Shown here: positions 16,208 to 20,991 of the stretch, in pieces
Numbering within the stretch: position 1 is the stretch's first letter
Layout of the letters: each line of letters begins with the position of its first letter
Assembly (NCBI RefSeq): GCF_002423035.1
Contig: NZ_DIUM01000100.1
Coordinates: 300-21,290, forward strand
DNA length: 20,991 nucleotides
Reading direction: 5' to 3'
Origin: Thiocapsa sp. UBA6158
Lineage (GTDB): Bacteria > Pseudomonadota > Gammaproteobacteria > Chromatiales > Chromatiaceae
The notes under the pieces: model-generated
The model's database searches: none
Seen by the model: the letters and a program-made list of their open reading frames with translations, nothing else
What the model was told of the DNA's origin: nothing
Made by a program: the position numbers and the translations under genes

Positions 16208-17038
16208 TCAATAGGTCGCGGGGATGACCCTAAACGGATAGTCGGGCTCTTGATAGCCCTCGGCCTTTTGACGCTTGGGCAGCGTCACCTTTTCGCGCGG
16301 CAGCTCCTCGTACGGGACCCGGCCCAAGAAGTGGCTGATGATGTTCAGTCGCGCCCGTTTCTTATCATCCGAAGGCGCCACGTACCAAGGTGCCCAAGCC
16401 GTATCGGTCGCCGCAAACATGGCATCGCGCGCCCGCGAATAATCGTACCAGCGGCTGTATGACTTGAGATCCATCGGCGTGAGCTTCCAGACCTTGCGCC
16501 CGTCCTCGATGCGGCTCTCCAATCGGCGCGTCTGCTCCTGCGGACTGACCTCGAGCCAGTATTTGACGAGGATCATCCCGGAATCCACCATCGCCCGCTC
16601 GACCAGCGGGGTCATCTGCAGAAAGCGGTTTGTTTGCTCTTCGCTACAGAAGCCCATCACCGGCTCGACACCGGCGCGGTTGTACCAACTGCGATCGAAG
16701 ATGACCACCTCCCCGGCCGCCGGGAAATGCCGCATATAGCGCTGGACATACATCTGGCTCTTTTCGCGCTCGGTCGGCGCCGGAAGGGCCACGACGCGGA
16801 AGATCCGCGGACTGACCCGCTCTGTGATCGCCTTGATGGTGCCACCCTTGCCCGCGCCGTCGCGACCCTCAAAGACGATGCAGACCTTCAGTCCGTGGTG
16901 GCGGACCCACTCCTGCAGCTTGACCAGCTCCACATGCAGTGCTGCCAGCTCCTTGAGGTATTTTTTGTTTTTGAGCTTCTTGGACGCTTCGGAAACAGCT
17001 TGGTCTTCGGCCTCGATGTTGCGTTTCTTGTCGCTCAT
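16208..17038 (-). CDS. ppk2: Polyphosphate kinase 2 (class-I-like), copy b
   Basis: A 276-residue single-domain PPK2 that uses polyphosphate to phosphorylate nucleoside diphosphates, or the reverse. Walker A is GRDGAGKGG (58-66), the Walker B-like DRSWYNRAGVE is at 115-125, and the lid has QEQTRRLESR. LKSYSRWYDYSRARDAMF and the TAWAPWYVAPSDDKKRARLN block are intact. It is nearly collinear with the copy at 13802-14635 and differs mostly in the N-terminal 25 residues and in scattered substitutions, including VWKL for IWKL and APSDD for ARSDD. The start is ATG 17038 with AAGGGA 8 nt upstream. It follows the LFQSIF-b gene after 90 nt on the same strand, so one transcript is likely. No clear terminator was seen after the stop. 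Confidence 0.95.
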   Translation of the reverse strand: MSDKKRNIEAEDQAVSEASKKLKNKKYLKELAALHVELVKLQEWVRHHGLKVCIVFEGRDGAGKGGTIKAITERVSPRIFRVVALPAPTEREKSQMYVQRYMRHFPAAGEVVIFDRSWYNRAGVEPVMGFCSEEQTNRFLQMTPLVERAMVDSGMILVKYWLEVSPQEQTRRLESRIEDGRKVWKLTPMDLKSYSRWYDYSRARDAMFAATDTAWAPWYVAPSDDKKRARLNIISHFLGRVPYEELPREKVTLPKRQKAEGYQEPDYPFRVIPATY

Positions 17039-17128
17039 GCGTGCTGTCCCTTGTGCTGTGGCCGCCGTTTCAGGCGACCGGATTGGACGGCGTACCGACC
17101 ACGCGGCTCGGCGATGCCTGGTTTCGCC

Positions 17129-18133
17129 CTAAAGATAGCGCTCCGCCGCGGCCACGAAGTCCTCGCGCGGCGGAATCTCGCCGGGCGCAATCATCAGCGG
17201 CAGCATCACAAGCCGCCACCCGCGGGCGTTGTGCAACTCATTCAGGACGATACGCCGAGCCGACGGCTCCCCTGCGTCGCGCCGGATATTCATCGTATCG
17301 AGCGAGAGGTCGAGCTCTTCCGCCCAGAACTGACGTTCGGCCTCGGCGAGCGAGTCGGCAACGATACCGAGATGGGCCCGCAGGACGCCCTCGTCCACAC
17401 CCAAGACCGCGAGCTGACCCGTGATCGCATCCAGCTCGGCCATGAGGGCAGCGAGGTCGGGAGGCGCGCCCTGTGCTTCCGCGAAGGTCCAACCCCCGCG
17501 CTCCAGCGCCGCGCGCTTGCGGCGCAGCAGGTCGCGCTGGCGGATCAAGTCCTCACGCTCTACCCGAACCTCGGCGATCCGGCTCAATGCCAAGGCGAGC
17601 AGATGGTCGAAGGCCCGCCGCTGCAGGGCACGGCGCATCTCGGCCTCATCGACGCGTGGATCCACCAAGCGATGACCGGTGAAATTGACGGCGACCTGCG
17701 GCACATCCCGCCGCACCTGGTCGCCGACCAGATCCATGCCGAGGATGTTGCGCTCCACACGCTCGGCGAGGAGCAGGCAGGTCACCCGCTCGGCATCAGC
17801 ACCCTCAGGCGCAGCCAGAAAGGCCGTCAGCGCGGGATCCCGTCCGAAGGTCCGGAGCATGTCCTCGGCGGATGAGAAGACTGCAGCCAGGCGCGGATCC
17901 TCGCCATGCCCGCGACGCCCGGCCACCAGCGGTGCCGGGATGGTGTCCACCAAGGCGACGACTTGATCGATCGCCTGGATGACCGGCACTCGCAGACGTT
18001 TGCGGTAACCCGGCAGAAGGCGCAGCCGTGCATCGGTCCCCTCCACGGCACGCTCGATGGCCGCCTCGATCAGCGACTCGGGATAGCGTCCGCGGGACTC
18101 GCCGCCGCGGAAGATGGACTGAAACAGGTTCAC
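17129..18133 (-). CDS. Conserved protein of unknown function, LFQSIF family, copy b
   Basis: A 334-residue soluble protein of the same length as its paralogue at 11016-12020, with conserved blocks along the whole chain: LFQSIF, GRYPESLIE, PGYRKRLR, NILGMDLVGDQVRRDV, RRAFDHLLALAL, SLAEAERQFW, MNIRRD and the C-terminal EDFVAAAERYL. Helix-rich, with a likely coiled coil around 190-275; no signal peptide or membrane segment. No characterised family is recognised. The start is GTG 18133 with GGGGAG 9 nt upstream; both copies use GTG and align from the first residue. The gene leads a probable operon with ppk2b. Its leader, containing the GCAAG-N8-CTTGC palindrome, is duplicated upstream of the DUF2092b operon. 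Confidence 0.8.
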   Translation of the reverse strand: MNLFQSIFRGGESRGRYPESLIEAAIERAVEGTDARLRLLPGYRKRLRVPVIQAIDQVVALVDTIPAPLVAGRRGHGEDPRLAAVFSSAEDMLRTFGRDPALTAFLAAPEGADAERVTCLLLAERVERNILGMDLVGDQVRRDVPQVAVNFTGHRLVDPRVDEAEMRRALQRRAFDHLLALALSRIAEVRVEREDLIRQRDLLRRKRAALERGGWTFAEAQGAPPDLAALMAELDAITGQLAVLGVDEGVLRAHLGIVADSLAEAERQFWAEELDLSLDTMNIRRDAGEPSARRIVLNELHNARGWRLVMLPLMIAPGEIPPREDFVAAAERYL

Positions 18134-18229
18134 GCCGCTTAACTCCCCGTCTGAACCGACTTGGCCGGTTTCTTATTGTTCCGATCTCGCAGGCGCAAGC
18201 GTATTCTCTTGCTTTCGGTACGTCACGCG
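18114..18229 (-). repeat. Duplicated leader, copy B (LFQSIF-b start and upstream region)
   Basis: Presumed parental copy of the segment at 15912-16033, because here the leader joins an intact gene start (GTG 18133). The repeat covers about the first six codons and roughly 100 nt of leader. Confidence 0.8.
18195..18212. promoter_or_regulatory. Palindromic operator-like element GCAAG-N8-CTTGC, copy B
   Basis: Identical 18-nt palindrome to 15999-16016. It lies between the divergent LFQSIF-b gene and the 92-residue gene at 18277, so it could serve either. A second short inverted repeat, CGTCA (18221-18225) with TGACG (18235-18239), lies beside it. Confidence 0.5.
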
Positions 18230-18276
18230 CCAAATGACGCGCACAGGCAATCAACTCAATCTTCCGGGAGAACACC

Positions 18277-18555
18277 ATGACCGATGCCTCGCACCAAGAC
18301 GGTGTGATCGTTGCCATTCTCGAACGCTTCGAAAAGTCTCGACTGCCGCGCGCGCTCACGATCAAGGCGAAGGTCGACCGCGGCGAGAGACTCGACGACA
18401 CCGATCTCGCCCATCTCAATGCGGTCTTGGAGGATGCGGAGAACATTAAACGATTCGTGGATCAGCGCCCCGACGTGCAGGGGATCTACATGCGCGCGGT
18501 AGCGCTGTATCAGGAGATCACCAAGAAGGCCTTGGAGAACGAACAATCGGCTTAA
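18277..18555 (+). CDS. Small conserved-type hypothetical protein, helical
   Basis: A 92-residue protein without signal peptide or membrane segment. It appears almost entirely alpha-helical and is rich in Asp, Glu, Lys and Arg, with blocks such as VIVAILERFEKSRLPRAL, IKAKVDRGERLDD and DLAHLNAVLEDAENI. I do not recognise a family. Coding is supported by a good ribosome site (GGGAGA, 6 nt before ATG 18277), an even coding-type composition and divergent spacing from the LFQSIF-b gene. Its stop TAA (18553-18555) is formed by the left arm of an inverted-repeat element, so the C-terminus could have been altered by its insertion. Function unknown. Confidence 0.65.
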   Translation: MTDASHQDGVIVAILERFEKSRLPRALTIKAKVDRGERLDDTDLAHLNAVLEDAENIKRFVDQRPDVQGIYMRAVALYQEITKKALENEQSA

Positions 18556-18638
18556 ACCGCGTCCAGAGCGAGATGCTCGATGTCGAGTGAGCTCGACGTT
18601 CGGTGCATCCACCACCCTTGACGAGGACGCGGTTTAAG
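18551..18638. repeat. MITE-like inverted-repeat element, or large bidirectional terminator
   Basis: Perfect 14-nt terminal inverted repeats, CTTAAACCGCGTCC (18551-18564) and GGACGCGGTTTAAG (18625-18638), enclose 60 nt. The interior is itself partly palindromic (GATGC..GTCGAG with CTCGACG..GCATC), so the 88 nt can form one long cruciform. It lies between two convergent genes and includes the stop codon of the left one. No target-site duplication is evident and there is no T-tract. Confidence 0.65.
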
Positions 18639-18663
18639 ATTGAATCTCTTTGAAGACGTTAAC

Positions 18664-18699
18664 CCGCGCCAACTCCGGCAGTCGTCGGGGCTGGCGCGG
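18664..18699 (-). terminator. Hairpin downstream of the PDC-sensor gene
   Basis: CCGCGCCA (18664-18671) and TGGCGCGG (18692-18699) form a perfect 8-bp stem with a 20-nt loop, about 37 nt past the stop of the minus-strand gene. There is no T-run, so confidence is limited. Confidence 0.35.
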
Positions 18700-18735
18700 C
18701 CAAACCGCCCGAACACATCACGAGTATCCCACACC

Positions 18736-19713
18736 TCAGCTCCCGCCGCCCTCCAGCGCGCAGGACTCACCCGTGCCGATCCAGAAATCCAGGCTCTTGT
18801 GCAGGAAGTCGTCCCAAGGCATGTAATGGGAGCCGTCGCACGAGAAATTCAGCCCGACGATGCCGTTGTAGATGTTGAGCGATCCCGAGCGCAGATAGAT
18901 GTTCTCGTCCATGAAGCGCAGCTCCCGGAAGGTGCAGAAGACCTCGACGACCCGGTCCAAGGGAATGGCCGCATCGACCGGATAGGGGCGCTGGGGATAG
19001 GCGAGACAGGTGCCCGGATCGGCGAGATCCTCGTAGTCGAGGATCCGGAACCGAAAGGGGTCGTCGACCAGCCAGAGCGTGGCGCGCGAGCTGGAGAAAT
19101 GCAGCTTGCCGTGGAAGACGCCGTGCGCGGCGATCAGCTCGACGATGAGCGCGAGGATCTCGTCGATATGTCCGTCCATCAGGCTCTCGACGCGCTGTTG
19201 ATCGAACAAACCGCCGCGGATCGCCGGATCGCCTTTGAGCTGGAGCCATTGCTCCGGCTGCTCGTAGAGCTCGCGGGTGAGCGGAAGCTCGCGCAGATCG
19301 AAATCGGCACCGAGATAGCCCAGCAGCGTGCCCTCCTCGTCCTCGATCCGCTGGATGGCGGTGAGCGAAGGACGCCGCGCATTGCGGCTGATATAGGCAG
19401 GCGATAATGAGAAGCGCTCGCCGGCGAGTGCGTCGAGCATGTAGGGCCGTTCGCGCCGGTCCCGACCCCAATGCTCCGGCAGCAGGCCCTGCGGGGAGAC
19501 GTTCGCGGTCAATTGGCGGGCGTCGCGGTCGAGGACGTAGAGATACTTGCAGGATGCGAGCGTCGGCAGTGCCGCAAGCAGGATCCGCTCCAACGCGGTG
19601 CGATCCGGCCAGGCCGCGCGGCAAGGCTCAACCAGCCGCGCGAGCGACGTCGCCAGGCGACCCTGCAAGAGGATGCGTTGACGTGCCACGACCGTTTTGA
19701 GCGCTTGGCTCAT
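18736..19713 (-). CDS. Soluble PDC/Cache-type sensor domain protein
   Basis: A 325-residue protein with no signal peptide or membrane helix. Residues 55-150 look like a PDC (PAS-like, Cache) ligand-sensing domain: KYLYVLDRDARQLTANVS, then GRDRRERPYMLDAL, LSPAYISRNARRPSLTAIQ and EGTLLGYLGADFDLRELP. The second half (150-325) has a helical segment (VESLMDGHIDEILALIVELIAA) and a beta-rich end (LRSGSLNIYNGIVGLNFSCDG, MPWDDFLHKSLDFWIG) that I do not assign. PDC domains are usually periplasmic parts of chemoreceptors or kinases; here no output domain is fused, so it probably acts through a partner. The start is ATG 19713 with GGGAGA 8 nt upstream. It is divergent from the small gene at 19923. Confidence 0.75.
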   Translation of the reverse strand: MSQALKTVVARQRILLQGRLATSLARLVEPCRAAWPDRTALERILLAALPTLASCKYLYVLDRDARQLTANVSPQGLLPEHWGRDRRERPYMLDALAGERFSLSPAYISRNARRPSLTAIQRIEDEEGTLLGYLGADFDLRELPLTRELYEQPEQWLQLKGDPAIRGGLFDQQRVESLMDGHIDEILALIVELIAAHGVFHGKLHFSSSRATLWLVDDPFRFRILDYEDLADPGTCLAYPQRPYPVDAAIPLDRVVEVFCTFRELRFMDENIYLRSGSLNIYNGIVGLNFSCDGSHYMPWDDFLHKSLDFWIGTGESCALEGGGS

Positions 19714-19922
19714 CGCGAGGATCTCCCGATTCGAGTGAAGGGCGGATTCTATCCGGAATCGACCGGATGGGCCGGTCGCACTTGAGGTCCCTTGATGTGC
19801 TGATCGCGAACGTCGAGAAATACGAACAAATTCCCGACTGAATCGGAAGGATTAGACGTTTGGATTCGACTCGAAATCAACGACATTCGGCTTACAACTA
19901 AAAACCCCGGAGGAGACTCGAG

Positions 19923-20183
19923 ATGCGCATTCCAACAGCAACCGATCTGTCGAACCTCGTCGATGCGGCAATTCGTGTTCGCGATCGACTCGCATCGATG
20001 GATGCGGGAAAGGTCGCCACGCGCGCGGTCGGCGGCGCCGTCGTTCTGACCGCATCCTTTCTAGTCGTCGCCAACCCTCACGCCACACCGACCCCCGATC
20101 CGAGTGTGGTCGTCGCGGCGCGGATCGCACCCATAGGCACCGTGCAGATCGGCGCACCGATCATGGTCTCGGCGGTCGAGTAA
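19923..20183 (+). CDS. Small membrane-anchored protein resembling a cytochrome c5 leader without a haem domain
   Basis: An 86-residue protein with a strong ribosome site (GGAGGAG, about 6 nt before ATG 19923). Residues 36-52 (GGAVVLTASFLVVANPH) form a hydrophobic anchor or late signal segment after a charged helix. The tail has VVAARIAPIGTVQIGAP (64-80), which resembles the ERI-PVG-V linker that precedes the CxxCH domain in short cytochrome c5 proteins. Here the protein ends six residues later and no CxxCH codes downstream before the terminator at 20244. It may be a remnant or an independent small protein. The resemblance is from memory and short. It is transcribed alone, divergent from the PDC-sensor gene. 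Confidence 0.6.
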   Translation: MRIPTATDLSNLVDAAIRVRDRLASMDAGKVATRAVGGAVVLTASFLVVANPHATPTPDPSVVVAARIAPIGTVQIGAPIMVSAVE

Positions 20184-20243
20184 GCTCGCCGCTCGAGGAC
20201 CGAAGTTCTCGGGCCGGCCTGCCGAAACAAGAGGTTCGAAAGG

Positions 20244-20275
20244 CGCGAAGGCTCCTCACTCCTTCGCGTCTTTTT
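20244..20275 (+). terminator. Intrinsic terminator after the 86-residue gene
   Basis: A perfect 8-bp stem, CGCGAAGG (20244-20251) and CCTTCGCG (20261-20268), with a 9-nt loop is followed by TC and T5. It is 60 nt after the stop and lies in the gap to the convergent clpB gene. This is the clearest plus-strand terminator in the window. Confidence 0.8.
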
Positions 20276-20296
20276 CGCTCGGTCAGTGCCCGACCG

Positions 20297-20991
20297 TTAT
20301 AGAACCTCCCCCTGCAGCACCCGCTCGAAGCTGAGCTGACCGTTCTCCAGACCCACCTCGATCAGATCGCCGGGAGCGAACTTCCCGGACAGGATCTCTT
20401 GGGCAAGCGGGTTTTCAAGCTGTGCCCGGATCGCGCGCTTGAGCGGACGCGCGCCGTAGACCGGATCGAAGCCGGCCTCGCCGAGATGATCCAAGGCGGC
20501 ATCGCTCACCTCCAGCCCCATCTCCCGATCGGCCAGGCGTTTGCGCAGATAGTCGATCTGGATCCGCGCGATCGCCCGGATCTGCGCCGGCTGCAACGGA
20601 TGGAAGACCACGATCTCGTCGAGCCGGTTGATGAACTCGGGCCGGAAGGCCACACGCACGATCTCCATCACGGCGTCCTTCATCTCGGCATAGTTGGCCT
20701 CGCCGGCACGCTGCTGAATGATGTCCGAGCCGAGATTCGAGGTCATGACGATCACGCTGTTGCGAAAATCCACCGTGCGTCCCTGCCCGTCCGTCAGACG
20801 CCCGTCGTCGAGCACCTGGAGCAGGACATTGAAGACATCCGGGTGTGCCTTCTCGACCTCGTCGAGCAGGATGAGGCTGTAGGGACGGCGTCGAATCGCC
20901 TCGGTCAGATAGCCGCCTTCCTCGTAGCCGACATAGCCGGGCGGCGCCCCGATGAGACGCGCAACCGAGTGCTTCTCCATGAACTCGGACA
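20297..20991 (-). CDS. clpB: ATP-dependent chaperone ClpB, C-terminal part
   Basis: The visible 231 residues are the second AAA+ domain and C-terminus of ClpB, the hexameric disaggregase that works with DnaK/DnaJ. The window edge cuts the gene in SEFMEKHSVARLIGAPPGYV, just after the Walker A region. Visible motifs are the substrate-loop GYVGYEEGG, Walker B SLILLDEVEKAHPDV, sensor 1 in IVMTSNLGS, the arginine-finger region FRPEFINRLDEIVVF, and sensor 2 GARPLKRAI. The end, ..SFERVLQGEVL, has the usual length, and the absence of an extra C-terminal peptide separates it from ClpA/ClpC. Identification is sure. The start and promoter lie outside the window. Confidence 0.95.
   Translation of the reverse strand, partial: SEFMEKHSVARLIGAPPGYVGYEEGGYLTEAIRRRPYSLILLDEVEKAHPDVFNVLLQVLDDGRLTDGQGRTVDFRNSVIVMTSNLGSDIIQQRAGEANYAEMKDAVMEIVRVAFRPEFINRLDEIVVFHPLQPAQIRAIARIQIDYLRKRLADREMGLEVSDAALDHLGEAGFDPVYGARPLKRAIRAQLENPLAQEILSGKFAPGDLIEVGLENGQLSFERVLQGEVL

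Noticed and set aside
16634..17875. 413-codon plus-strand frame opposite ppk2b and LFQSIF-b
   Set aside because: It crosses two real minus-strand genes and lacks any family signature.
18640..19407. 255-codon plus-strand frame beginning like MNLFEDV
   Set aside because: The start resembles LFQSIF only in three residues, and the rest is antisense to the PDC-sensor gene.

Overview
The window reads as chromosomal DNA from a GC-rich gammaproteobacterium. The protein flavour (phosphoketolase, GlgP, two class-I-like PPK2 enzymes, secreted DUF2092 proteins, a cytosolic PDC-sensor protein) fits purple sulfur bacteria of the Chromatiaceae. That placement is inferred from remembered protein families, not from a marker gene. 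No rRNA, tRNA, CRISPR array or transposase was seen.

Layout. 1-1871: 3' part of a phosphoketolase gene, broken by a 2-nt frameshift near 232, then a clear hairpin terminator. 1872-2197: a non-coding stretch with a long hairpin. 2198-3577: a ZIP-type membrane protein with a cyclic-nucleotide-binding-like domain in its large cytoplasmic loop. 3784-7429: glgP and an AI-2E-type permease, 13 nt apart. 7523-8979: a secreted DUF2092 protein overlapping by ATGA with a small Gly/Asp-Arg-rich secreted protein. 9355-12020: a SulP/SLC26 permease with a STAS domain overlapping by GTGA with an unrecognised protein family (here called LFQSIF after its N-terminal motif). 12048-13379 (minus): a DUF1704/QEGLA protein with an HExxxH metallopeptidase motif. 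13802-14635: PPK2 copy a, behind a sigma54-like promoter. Then on the minus strand come DUF2092 copy b plus its small partner (15860-14740), and LFQSIF copy b plus PPK2 copy b (18133-16208). 18277-18555: a small helical protein whose stop codon lies in a MITE-like inverted repeat. 18736-19713 (minus): a soluble PDC/Cache sensor protein. 19923-20183: a membrane-anchored small protein resembling a cytochrome c5 leader without its haem domain. 20297-20991 (minus): the C-terminus of ClpB.

The main result is that four gene families (DUF2092, its small Cys-motif partner, LFQSIF and PPK2) each occur twice, once per strand, on either side of about 13.4-14.7 kb. The DUF2092/small-partner pair keeps its 4-nt ATGA overlap in both copies, and both small partners end in the same Cys-x12-Cys-Gly motif. 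On the minus strand the two operons share a duplicated leader of about 120 nt. It contains an 18-nt palindromic core identical in both copies, and the copy in front of DUF2092b still carries a decayed relic of the LFQSIF start. The cluster therefore looks like a duplicated accessory module under common control. It sits among genes of glycogen, acetyl phosphate and polyphosphate metabolism, which points to a reserve-energy or stress role (inference).
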